From positions 1 through 64,000 of the forward strand of contig JAEZUE010000039.1 of NCBI GenBank assembly GCA_023443455.1: DNA of 64,000 bases, given 5' to 3'. Positions within the stretch are counted from its first letter, which is position 1. Every line of letters begins with the position of its first letter. This document shows positions 9,315 to 16,806 of this stretch, piece after piece. Source of the DNA: Verrucomicrobiota bacterium. Lineage in GTDB: Bacteria > Verrucomicrobiota > Verrucomicrobiia > Opitutales > Opitutaceae. The notes beneath the pieces are model-generated. The model made no database searches. It saw nothing but the letters and a program-made list of their open reading frames with translations, and was not told the DNA's origin. The translations under genes and the position numbers were made by a program.

Positions 9315-9368
9315 GGTAGGGCGAGGCGTCCCGCCGAGCCGCGGCTCACCCGGAGGCTTCGCCCTACC
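9315..9368. repeat. 54-nt imperfect palindrome between iorB and paaK
   Basis: Outer arms GGTAGGGCGAGGC and GCTTCGCCCTACC pair across almost the whole length, with inner GCCGAGCC/GGCTCACC also pairing and a small loop at GCGG. It is a single long hairpin in either strand, lacks a T tract, and looks like a REP-type element rather than a terminator. In the operon mRNA it would lie between iorB and paaK, where it could affect processing or stability. Confidence 0.75.
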
Positions 9369-9377
9369 CGATCGCCT

Positions 9378-9860
9378 TCACCCTCGACCGAGGGCGAAGG
9401 CCTGGGCGTTGGCGGCGTGGAGCTTCTCCGCAAAGTGGGCACGCAGGCTCTCGAGCCACAGCTCCTCGGGGAAATCGAAGTGCCGGCTGAGGCGCCCGAG
9501 CATGGCGACGTTGAGCGCCTTGCTGGTCGGCAACTTCGCGGTGTCGATCTCGGCGGGGGTGATGAGCACGCCGCCGGGCCGCAGCCCGCCGCGCACGACC
9601 TCGACCTGCGAGGGCTCCATCACGACGAGAAAATCGCAGGCGCCGGCCGGGATCATCGGGCTGTGCACCTCGGTGCCGAAGCGCACGTCGCTCTGCACGG
9701 AACCGCCGCGCTGGCTCATGCCGTGAACCTCGGCCTTCTTGGTCTCGTGACCGAGCCGGAAGACGACGTCGGCAAAGATGTCGGAGGCCTTGATCACGCC
9801 CGTGCCGCCGAGCCCGGCGAAACGGATGTTGGTGGTGGGGTTGTTCTTCGTTGAAGTCAT
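9378..9860 (-). CDS. iorB: Indolepyruvate:ferredoxin oxidoreductase, beta subunit
   Basis: A 160-residue pyruvate:ferredoxin oxidoreductase gamma-domain protein. It has the signature FAGLGGTGVIKASDIFADV at residues 12-30 and the conserved EVHGMSQRGGSVQSDVRFG (about 44-62). The subunit pairs with IorA to oxidatively decarboxylate aryl-pyruvates to aryl-acetyl-CoA with reduction of ferredoxin. It is somewhat shorter than archaeal IorB (about 200 residues), with the C terminus trimmed. It starts 20 bp after the iorA stop. Confidence 0.92.
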   Translation of the reverse strand: MTSTKNNPTTNIRFAGLGGTGVIKASDIFADVVFRLGHETKKAEVHGMSQRGGSVQSDVRFGTEVHSPMIPAGACDFLVVMEPSQVEVVRGGLRPGGVLITPAEIDTAKLPTSKALNVAMLGRLSRHFDFPEELWLESLRAHFAEKLHAANAQAFALGRG

Positions 9861-9880
9861 GTTGGTCTCAGGTCGGCGGT

Positions 9881-11587
9881 TCAGCTCTGGCAATCGCAGC
9901 CGCAGCCACAGCCCGATTGCGGCGTCTCGTCCGCGGCGGCAGCCGCGGCGAGCGCCTTCTCCTTCTGCTCCTTCTCCCACGCGACGATGCGCCCGGCGGC
10001 GAGGATGCACGGGCTGCGCGCGATGATCACCGTGAGCTCGTCCTTGGCGAGCGCCTCGGCAAGCACCTCGCGGAAACGCGCCTTCTCGCGGATCGGGTTG
10101 AGCGTGACCACATTTCGGACACCCGCGGCGCGCGCCATGTCCTCGTAGCTGACCTTGTAGGTGCCGTCGCCGCCGAGCTGGCGGCCGGTGCCGGGGTGCT
10201 CCTGCTGACCGGTCATCGCGGTGGTGCCGTTGTCGAGGATCACAAGCACGTGGCCGGTCTCCGGCGGGTTGTAGGCCATCTCGACCAGACCGGGCAGGCC
10301 GCCATGCAGGAAAGTGCTGTCGCCGATGACGGAGACGACCCGCTTGGCCTGTGCGCGCGGCAGCACATGGCGCAGGCCCAGGCCCATGCCGACGGCGGCA
10401 CCCATGTCGATCATCATGTCCATCGCGGACAAGGGCGGCAGCGCAGCGAGGGTGTAGCAGCCGATGTCGCCCGAGACGATGCAGTCGAGCTCCTTCATCA
10501 CCTCGAAGCTCGAGCGGTGCGGGCAACCGTTGCACAGCTCCGGCGGCTTGCCGCGGGGCGGCACCGGCTCCGGGCTCGAATCGCCGGCGAGAATACGGCG
10601 CACGCGGTCGGCATCGAGTTCGCCGAAGCGGAAGATGTTGTCGTCCTTCGCGTCGACGGGGATGCCGGCGGCGCGACAGGCGGTGACCAGCCAGGGATCG
10701 TTCTCCTCGATCACGACACAGCGTTTCACGGACGCGGCGAACTCGCGGATCAGCCCCATCGGCAGCGGGTACGTCATGCCGAGCTTGAGCACGCTGGCGG
10801 TCGGCGCCGCCTCCCGCACGTGGTGGTAGCCGATACCGGCGACGATGATGCCGAGGTCGGTGTCGCGCCGCTCGACCCGGTTCGGGCCGGAAGCGACGTT
10901 CCACGCCTCCGCCTCGGCCATCTTCGCCCGCAGGCGACGGTGGGCGGGCCGCGCGTGGCCGGGCACCATGACCCGGGCGGCGATGTTGCGCACGAAGTCG
11001 GGCGTGGGCGCGCCGGTCTCGGCGGGGGAAAGTTTCGCCCCCACGGCAAAGCGCGGCGTGACGGGCGACTTCGAATGGCTCACGCGCGTGGTGAGACGGA
11101 AGATCACCGGGATGTGCCAACGTTCGCTCGTCTCGAAGGCGACGCGAAGCAGGTCGTAGGCCTCCTGCGAGTCGGCGGGCTCGAACATCGGAGCCACGGC
11201 GGCCTCGGCGTAGCGGCGGCTGTCCTGCTCGTTCTGCGACGACGCCATGCCGGGGTCGTCGGCGACGACGAGCACATAGCCACCGTCGACACCGGAGTAC
11301 GTCATCGTGAACAGCACGTCGGCCGCCACGTTGAGGCCGACATGCTTCATCGTGCAGAGCGTGCGGGCCCGGGCGAAGGCGGCACCGAGGGCGACCTCGG
11401 CGGCGACCTTCTCGTTGGGGGCCCACTGGGCCTTGCCGCCAAGCGCGCTGAAGTTCTCGAGGATCTCGGTGGACGGGGTGCCGGGATAGCCGGTGCCGAG
11501 CGCGACGCCGCAATGCAGTGCGGCCAGGGCGAGCGCCTCGTTGCCACTGAGCAGAAGACGACCGTTGGGGTCTTGGGAAGGGTGCAT
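9881..11587 (-). CDS. iorA: Indolepyruvate:ferredoxin oxidoreductase, alpha subunit, with a CGCGCDC tail
   Basis: A 568-residue TPP-dependent subunit: the N-terminal pyrimidine-binding domain contains GTGYPGTPSTEILENF; the TPP/Mg domain contains GDIGCYTLAALPP and VVSVIGDSTFLHGGLPG with LDNGTTAMTGQQEHPG. It oxidises aryl-pyruvates from aromatic amino-acid transamination. Classical IorA ends with a ferredoxin-like domain carrying two [4Fe-4S] clusters. Here that domain is missing and the protein ends in a charged helix and SGCGCGCDCQS, four Cys in seven residues. Only 20 bp separate it from iorB, so no detached ferredoxin domain is hidden there. The ATG at 11587 (MHPSQDPN) fits the conserved N terminus. 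Confidence 0.93.
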   Translation of the reverse strand: MHPSQDPNGRLLLSGNEALALAALHCGVALGTGYPGTPSTEILENFSALGGKAQWAPNEKVAAEVALGAAFARARTLCTMKHVGLNVAADVLFTMTYSGVDGGYVLVVADDPGMASSQNEQDSRRYAEAAVAPMFEPADSQEAYDLLRVAFETSERWHIPVIFRLTTRVSHSKSPVTPRFAVGAKLSPAETGAPTPDFVRNIAARVMVPGHARPAHRRLRAKMAEAEAWNVASGPNRVERRDTDLGIIVAGIGYHHVREAAPTASVLKLGMTYPLPMGLIREFAASVKRCVVIEENDPWLVTACRAAGIPVDAKDDNIFRFGELDADRVRRILAGDSSPEPVPPRGKPPELCNGCPHRSSFEVMKELDCIVSGDIGCYTLAALPPLSAMDMMIDMGAAVGMGLGLRHVLPRAQAKRVVSVIGDSTFLHGGLPGLVEMAYNPPETGHVLVILDNGTTAMTGQQEHPGTGRQLGGDGTYKVSYEDMARAAGVRNVVTLNPIREKARFREVLAEALAKDELTVIIARSPCILAAGRIVAWEKEQKEKALAAAAAADETPQSGCGCGCDCQS

Positions 11588-11724
11588 GGAACGGAACGGA
11601 TGGTGGGGATTTTCCGCCGAGCAGAACAACCGATCCGCCTCCAGACAACCCTCAAGGATGCGCTTCGCCGAAATGTCGGCGCCACCTCGATACCGCCGAT
11701 CCGGATCGGCTCAGCCGTAGGCAT

Positions 11725-11850
11725 TCGGTCGAGTGACGAGCGTCGAGGGGCCGGTCACAGAGGAGCCCGAGCGAAGCGCACGTGCTGGAAGCTCGCCACC
11801 GATGGATTGGCGCTCGGCGCTCGACGCTCGCCTCTCGACCGCATCATCAC
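11725..11850 (+). repeat. Dispersed ~130-bp repeat, copy B
   Basis: Second copy of the element seen in reverse at 1358-1490. It occupies the gap between iorA and rdgB and ends 3 bp from the rdgB stop codon. Edges are TCGGTCGAGTGACGAG and GCATCATCAC. It encodes nothing recognisable. Confidence 0.85.
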
Positions 11851-11853
11851 AGC

Positions 11854-12474
11854 TCAGCTCGCCGTGCGTTCGCGGAACCACTCGGCGAATTTCGCCCACG
11901 CCCGAGCGCGATGGCTGATGCCGTTCTTCACCGCCTCGCCGAGCTCGGCGAAGGTCAAGTGGCTCTCCGCCGGCACGAACAGCGGATCGTAGCCGAAGCC
12001 GGCCTTGCCGCGTTCGTGCTCGAGCAGGCGACCATCGCACCGGCCGATGAAATTGTGCTCCCGACCTTCGGGATCGATGAGGAACAACACGCACACGAAG
12101 TGCGCTCCCCGCGCTTCGCGCGGCACGCCCTGGAGTTTGGCGAGCAACATCGCGATGTTCGCCGCACTGGTGCAGCCCGGACCGGCATAGTGCGCGGACT
12201 CAACCCCGGGTTCGCCGCCGAGCGCATCGACGCAGAGCCCGCTGTCGTCGGCGAGCACCCACGAACGATCGCCGAGCTGCTCGTGCAGCGCGCGGGCCTT
12301 CTTGCGGGCATTGCCGAGAAAGGTGCCGGTGTCCTCGACCACGGCGGGCATGCCGCCGGCTTCCTTGGCCGAACGCAGGCGGAGCGCGAGCCGGGAGTCG
12401 TCGGCGAGGGCCTGCATCTCGGCGACTTTGTGCGAGTTGCCCGTGGCGAAGAAGATGTCGAGGGGCTCAGTCAT
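11854..12474 (-). CDS. rdgB: dITP/XTP pyrophosphatase (RdgB/HAM1)
   Basis: A 206-residue house-cleaning enzyme that hydrolyses dITP, XTP and ITP to the monophosphate. Visible motifs: FFATGNSHKVAEM at 7-19, VVEDTGTFLGNARKKA (about 48-63), VLADDSGLCVDALGG (about 73-87), and FGYDPLFVP and ISHRARAWAKF near the C terminus. The start at MTEPLDIF overlaps the ribD end by 8 bp, so translation is probably coupled. Confidence 0.95.
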   Translation of the reverse strand: MTEPLDIFFATGNSHKVAEMQALADDSRLALRLRSAKEAGGMPAVVEDTGTFLGNARKKARALHEQLGDRSWVLADDSGLCVDALGGEPGVESAHYAGPGCTSAANIAMLLAKLQGVPREARGAHFVCVLFLIDPEGREHNFIGRCDGRLLEHERGKAGFGYDPLFVPAESHLTFAELGEAVKNGISHRARAWAKFAEWFRERTAS

Positions 12475-13672
12475 GATCGCAACCGCAGTGATGATGGCCG
12501 CTTTCCCCGTTTTCGCCAACCGGAGCCTCATCGAGTTCCAGCGAGGGCGGAAACACGATCCGGCCCCGCATCAACTGGTCGTCGCCGAACACCGCGTGGC
12601 GCACTTCGGCCAGCCGCAGCCCGACCGTCGGCAGCTCCACCCGCAGCCCCGTCATCATCGGGATCGACGCCGCATCGGCGAAGAGCCGCGGCGCCCGATA
12701 CGAGAGCAGATAGTCGAGCGAACGGGCCTTGAGCAACGCACTCAGCAGACCCGAGCCGCCCTCGATCAGCACGCCCGTGATCCCCTCCTCCACGCACCGC
12801 GCGTTGAACGCCCCCATGTCGACCGCGCCGTCGTGCACCGGCAGCAGCCACACGCGGACACCCAACTGTTCGATACGGCGGACGACCACCGAATGCTGCC
12901 GGTCGCTCGTCACGACGACCGTGCGCTCGCGGTGCCCGTCGGTGAAGAGCCGGGGCAACGGATTGAGCGTCGCGGTGCTGAGCGAGGCGTCGAAGACGAA
13001 ACGCGTCGGGCACCACTCGCCCTCGGGCAGGCGCGCCGTGAGCTGGGGGTCGTCGCTGGCCACCGTGCCCGCGCCGACCGCGATCGCCGGAAACAGGCGC
13101 CGCCAGCGCATCACGTCGGCCCGCGAGAGCTCGCCAGTGATCCACTTCGACTCGCCCGAGCGGCAGGCGATGCGCCCGTCGATCGTCGTCGCCACCTTCG
13201 CCGCCAGCAACGGGCGCTGGTGCGCGATCCAGTGGTTGAAAACCAGATTCAGGTCGGCGCAGTCCTCGCCGAGCACGCCGGTGGTCACCTCCACGCCCGC
13301 GGCGCGCAGGACCTCGAAGCCGTGGCCCGCGTGGCGCGGGTTCGGATCGGTCGCACCCACCACCACCTTCCGGATACCGGCATCGACGATCGCCTGCGTG
13401 CAGGGCGGCGTGCGCCCCTGCGTGCAGCACGGCTCCAGCGTCACGTAGAGCGTCGCGCCCGCCTCGGGCCGGCGCCCCAGCGCGCGCAGGGCCATCACCT
13501 CGGCGTGGGGCTCCCCCGCCCGCGCGTGGAACCCCTCGGCCACGACCTCGCCCTCCTCGACGAGGAGCGCGCCCACCATCGGATTCGGATGGGTCGTGCC
13601 CCAACCTCGGCGCGCCAGCTCGAGCGCGCGCCGCATGTAGGCTTCGTGGAAGGGAGTGATCGGGGCGTTCAT
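12467..13672 (-). CDS. ribD: Riboflavin biosynthesis deaminase/reductase RibD with a His/Cys tail
   Basis: A 401-residue bifunctional enzyme. The N-terminal cytidine-deaminase-like half has the zinc site HAEVMAL and LEPCCTQGRTPPC; the C-terminal half is the reductase domain (AAKVATTIDGRIA, then IEGGSGLLSALL). It converts the pyrimidine released by GTP cyclohydrolase II to the ribitylamino-uracil precursor of riboflavin. Oddity: the last residues, SGHHHCGCDHD, lie beyond the reductase fold and look like a metal-binding tail. No other rib gene is nearby. It overlaps rdgB by 8 bp. Confidence 0.95.
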   Translation of the reverse strand: MNAPITPFHEAYMRRALELARRGWGTTHPNPMVGALLVEEGEVVAEGFHARAGEPHAEVMALRALGRRPEAGATLYVTLEPCCTQGRTPPCTQAIVDAGIRKVVVGATDPNPRHAGHGFEVLRAAGVEVTTGVLGEDCADLNLVFNHWIAHQRPLLAAKVATTIDGRIACRSGESKWITGELSRADVMRWRRLFPAIAVGAGTVASDDPQLTARLPEGEWCPTRFVFDASLSTATLNPLPRLFTDGHRERTVVVTSDRQHSVVVRRIEQLGVRVWLLPVHDGAVDMGAFNARCVEEGITGVLIEGGSGLLSALLKARSLDYLLSYRAPRLFADAASIPMMTGLRVELPTVGLRLAEVRHAVFGDDQLMRGRIVFPPSLELDEAPVGENGESGHHHCGCDHD

Positions 13673-13745
13673 CGGAAGGTCCGCGGAAGGATCTAGTTCG
13701 GCGAGTTCGGCCGGGCAACGGTCAACGTGGTCCGGCCTCTTCGGT

Positions 13746-14378
13746 TCAGCCCCGCACGTACGGGTTGGTCGCCTTCTCGCGGCCGACCGTCGTCTCGGGC
13801 CCATGTCCCGGATACAGGACCGTGGCGTCGGGCAGGGTGTAGATCTGCGTGCGGATCGACTTCTCGAGGATGTCGAAACCGCAACGCGGAAAATCCGTGC
13901 GCCCGATGCTGCCGGCGAAGATCGCGTCGCCGACGAACGCCGCCCCGCTCCGCTGGAAATGGAAGAGCACGTTGCCCGGGCAATGCCCCGGCACATGGCG
14001 CACCTCGACGGTTTCGCCGAGCAGCTCGAACGTGTCGCCCTGGGCGACGAGCGTGTCGATCTTCGCCGGATCGAGCCGCAGGCCGGGCATGGTGAACATC
14101 GCCATGCATTCCGGCGTCTCGATGAACATCCGGTCCTCCTCATGGGCGTAGAGCGGCACGCCGTTCGCTTGGATGCGCGCACAGTCGCCGGTGTGGTCCC
14201 AATGCCCGTGGGTCACGAGCAACGCGACCAGCTGGCACTTGGTGCGGCGCAGAATCGCCTCCACTTCCGGCTGCACATCGTGAGGCGCGTCGACCAGCAC
14301 GGCTTCGCCGCGGGCGGCGTCGGTGAGCAGGTAGGCATTGGTCTCGATCGGCCCGGCGGGCAGCGCATGGATTTCCAT
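13746..14378 (-). CDS. MBL-fold metallo-hydrolase (glyoxalase II-like)
   Basis: A 210-residue metallo-beta-lactamase-fold protein with the binuclear metal motif THGHWDH (H57, H59, D61, H62), the further ligands in VPGHCPGN, FVGDAIFAGSIG and the C-terminal YPGHGPETT. This arrangement is that of small glyoxalase II-like or persulfide-dioxygenase-like hydrolases; the substrate is not deducible. The start MEIHALPAG at 14378 matches family N termini. It lies 73 bp upstream of ribD on the same strand. Confidence 0.88.
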   Translation of the reverse strand: MEIHALPAGPIETNAYLLTDAARGEAVLVDAPHDVQPEVEAILRRTKCQLVALLVTHGHWDHTGDCARIQANGVPLYAHEEDRMFIETPECMAMFTMPGLRLDPAKIDTLVAQGDTFELLGETVEVRHVPGHCPGNVLFHFQRSGAAFVGDAIFAGSIGRTDFPRCGFDILEKSIRTQIYTLPDATVLYPGHGPETTVGREKATNPYVRG

Positions 14379-14441
14379 CCGGGTTGAAATGGAAACGGCC
14401 CCCGACTCGGGCAACCCAAGAATCCGCCCCCACTCGCCGCA

Positions 14442-14481
14442 GACGCAGAATCATGTCACGATCGGACCATGGATTTGCGTC
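14442..14481. repeat. 40-nt palindromic element, copy 1
   Basis: Ends GACGCA and TGCGTC form the outer stem; the centre is CATGTCACGATCGGACCATG. Exactly the same length and plan as copies at 15867 and 15952. It sits between the divergent MBL gene and leuB. Confidence 0.85.
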
Positions 14482-14590
14482 TTGGGGTCACGGGCGGACG
14501 CCCCCATTTGGCTCTCCCGGATGAGTGGGACATCGGGTCCCAGAATCCGCTTGGACTCTTCGCGGGCTTCGTTTTGCCTCTCGCGCTCTT

Positions 14591-15694
14591 ATGGACGTCA
14601 TCAAGTTCGCGGTTCTTCCCGGAGACTACATCGGCCCCGAGGTCATGGCCGAGGCGCTGCGCGTGCTCGAACACGCCGCCCAGGGCGCCGGCCTCAAGCT
14701 CGACTACCAGCTCGCCGACGTCGGCGGCGCCGGCATCGACAACCACGGCAAGGCCCTCCCCGACTCCACGCTCGCGGTCTGCCGCGAGGCCGACGCCATC
14801 CTCTTCGGCTCCGTCGGCGGCCCGAAATGGGAGAAGCTCCCGCCGGCCGAGCAGCCCGAGCGCGCCTCGCTGCTGCCCCTGCGCAAGGCCTTCAACCTCT
14901 TCGCCAACATCCGCCCCGGCCTGCTCTACTCCGACCTGCGCGACGCCTCCCCGCTCAAGACCGAGCGCATCCCCAACGGCATCGACATCGTCTGCATCCG
15001 CGAACTCACCGGCGGCATCTACTTCGGCAAGAAGGAGACCATCACCCTCGAGAACGGCGAGCAGCAGGCCTCGGACACCATGGTCTACAAGACCTCCGAG
15101 ATCGAGCGCATCGCCGAGGTCGCGGCCGTGACCGCCCGCGCGCGCGGCAAGAAGGTCTGCTCGGTCGACAAGGCCAACGTGCTCGAAACTTCGGTACTGT
15201 GGCGCAAGACCGTGACCGCCTACTTCGCGAAGAACCACCCGGACCTGGCGCTCTCGCACATGTACGTCGACAACGCCGCGATGCAGCTCGCCCGCGACCC
15301 GAACCAGTTCGACGTGCTCTTCACCGAAAACATGTTCGGCGACATCCTCTCCGACGAGATGGCCGTGATCTGCGGTTCGCTCGGCATGATGAGCTCGGCT
15401 TCGCTCGGCACGGGTCTCAACCGTTTCGGCAAGCCCTTCGGCCTCTTCGAGCCCGCCGGCGGCACCGCGCCCGACATCGCCGGCAAGGGCATCGCCAATC
15501 CCTGCGCCCAGATCCTCTCCGCCGCGCTCATGCTGCGCTACAGCTTCGGCCAAGACGCGCTCGCCAACAAGATCGAGGCGGCCGTGCGCAAGACCGTAAC
15601 CGTCGACTGCGTACGCACCGGCGACATCGCCTTCGGCAAGACCCCGGTCGGCACCAAGGCCATGGCCGACGCGGTCATCGCCAACCTCGGCTGA
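14591..15694 (+). CDS. leuB: 3-isopropylmalate dehydrogenase
   Basis: A 367-residue decarboxylating dehydrogenase of leucine synthesis, converting 3-isopropylmalate to 2-oxoisocaproate with NAD. It shows VLPGDYIGPEV at the N terminus, FGSVGGPKW, RPGLLYSDLRDASPLK, RELTGGIYFGKKE, the catalytic YVDNAAMQLARDPNQFD and ENMFGDILSDE, and the NAD loop EPAGGTAPDIAGKGIANP. The start was set at ATG 14591 because the residues upstream do not match. No other leu gene is in the window. It is followed by a strong terminator. Confidence 0.96.
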   Translation: MDVIKFAVLPGDYIGPEVMAEALRVLEHAAQGAGLKLDYQLADVGGAGIDNHGKALPDSTLAVCREADAILFGSVGGPKWEKLPPAEQPERASLLPLRKAFNLFANIRPGLLYSDLRDASPLKTERIPNGIDIVCIRELTGGIYFGKKETITLENGEQQASDTMVYKTSEIERIAEVAAVTARARGKKVCSVDKANVLETSVLWRKTVTAYFAKNHPDLALSHMYVDNAAMQLARDPNQFDVLFTENMFGDILSDEMAVICGSLGMMSSASLGTGLNRFGKPFGLFEPAGGTAPDIAGKGIANPCAQILSAALMLRYSFGQDALANKIEAAVRKTVTVDCVRTGDIAFGKTPVGTKAMADAVIANLG

Positions 15695-15718
15695 GGTCGG
15701 ACTCGGATTCAGAAAGCA

Positions 15719-15757
15719 AAAGCCCCGGCGGTTGACGCCGGGGCTTCTCGTTTTGCG
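15719..15757 (+). terminator. leuB: leuB terminator
   Basis: The stem AGCCCCGGCG - GTTGA - CGCCGGGGCT is perfect over ten pairs, followed by TCTCGTTTT. A-rich bases precede the stem, so it could also act from the other side. Confidence 0.9.
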
Positions 15758-15866
15758 CAACGCTCACGGCGCCGAGACTCGGGTCTCCGGACACCAATGG
15801 TTCAGGCGAATCCTCGTTCAAAAGCGCCCCCGCATGAAACGTCGTCCCAGTCCACGCCCCATCAAG

Positions 15867-15906
15867 GACGCAAATCCGTGTCGCGGTCGGAACACGATTT
15901 TGCGTC
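15867..15906. repeat. 40-nt palindromic element, copy 2
   Basis: Outer arms GACGCAAA and TTTTGCGTC; centre CGTGTCGCGGTCGGAACACG. Relative to copies 1 and 3 several arm bases change on both sides so that pairing is kept (position 12/29 is A-T, G-C or T-G in copies 1, 2 and 3). Confidence 0.85.
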
Positions 15907-15951
15907 CTCTCCCACCCGTGGGCGCCTTTCGCAGGTCGATGTGAGGGCAAA

Positions 15952-15991
15952 GACGCAAAACATTGTCGCGATCGGGACAGCATTCTGCGTC
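15952..15991. repeat. 40-nt palindromic element, copy 3
   Basis: Outer arms GACGCA and TGCGTC; centre TTGTCGCGATCGGGACAG, in which TGTC pairs with GACA. It lies 45 bp after copy 2 in the same orientation. Confidence 0.85.
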
Positions 15992-16041
15992 TTCGGGGTA
16001 TAGATGGGATTCCGGCGGTGTCACGGAGGTGACCTTGCAAC

Positions 16042-16806
16042 TCAGCCCGCGGTGCCCCAGCGGCGGTGCAGGAAGTTCTCCCACGGGGAGAACAGGATCT
16101 TGTCGGCGGCGACCCCGATGCAGACGATCACCAGCATCACGCCCACGACCTGCTCCATCGCGTTGAGCTCACGGCCGTAGTGCAGGAGTTGCCCGAGGCC
16201 GAAACCGGTGAGGATCGTCACGAAAATCTCCGCCGCCATGAGCGAACGCCACGCGAAGGCCCAGCCCTGCTTCATGCCGCTGACGATGAATGGCAACGAC
16301 GCGGGCAGGATCACGCGGGTGAGCGTGTGCAGGCGCCGCGACCCCATCGTCGCCGCGGCGCGCATGTAGATCGGATTCACGTTCCGCACACCCGTCTCGG
16401 TCGCCAGAATCACCGACCAGAGCGTACCCATGATCACGACGAAGAGCATCGCACCCTCGGTCTGCCCGAACCACAGCAACGCCAGCGGCACCCAGCACAC
16501 GCTCGGCAGGCCCTGCAACCCCAGCGCCAACACGCCCAACGTGTCGCGCAACACACGCGACCGCGCAGTGAGCATGCCGACCGGCACGCCGACCACCAGC
16601 CCCAGGCTGTAGCCGATGAGCAGGCGCTTGAGCGTGACCAAGATCGCCGCGCCCAACGTGCGATCGACGACGGCCCCGCGCAGGTACTCGCCGACCTCGC
16701 GCGGCGAAGGGAAGAGCCACGGGGACCAGAGCTCGAGCGAATGGAGCACCTGCCAGAGCACCCCTAGTCCCAGGAAGAACGATACAGCGGTGAGAAAACG
16801 TTTCAT
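16042..16806 (-). CDS. ABC transporter permease, SsuC/TauC/NrtB type
   Basis: A 254-residue inner-membrane permease with about six hydrophobic helices and the EAA-type cytoplasmic loop RAAATMGSRRLHTLTRVILPASLPFIVSGMK written in two parts (EAA core at AAATMGSRR, Gly-containing ILPASLP). It forms the channel for the neighbouring ATPase and binding protein. The family serves aliphatic sulfonates, taurine, nitrate or thiamine precursors; the substrate is not clear. The start ATG overlaps the ATPase stop in an ATGA, so the two are translationally coupled. Confidence 0.92.
   Translation of the reverse strand: MKRFLTAVSFFLGLGVLWQVLHSLELWSPWLFPSPREVGEYLRGAVVDRTLGAAILVTLKRLLIGYSLGLVVGVPVGMLTARSRVLRDTLGVLALGLQGLPSVCWVPLALLWFGQTEGAMLFVVIMGTLWSVILATETGVRNVNPIYMRAAATMGSRRLHTLTRVILPASLPFIVSGMKQGWAFAWRSLMAAEIFVTILTGFGLGQLLHYGRELNAMEQVVGVMLVIVCIGVAADKILFSPWENFLHRRWGTAG

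Larger units (their letters stand above)
15695..16041. other. 347-bp region between leuB and the ABC permease gene
   Basis: No coding region. Contents in order: the leuB terminator (15719-15757) and two 40-nt palindromes (15867-15906 and 15952-15991) separated by 45 bp. A GC-rich stretch between them (15912-15924, CCCACCCGTGGG) is itself a short palindrome. No terminator is evident for the incoming minus-strand ABC operon. Confidence 0.7.

Noticed and set aside
9861..9880. A hidden ferredoxin domain of IorA lost by frameshift
   Set aside because: The gap to iorB is only 20 bp and the iorA end is in a proper frame, so no ferredoxin fragment fits there.
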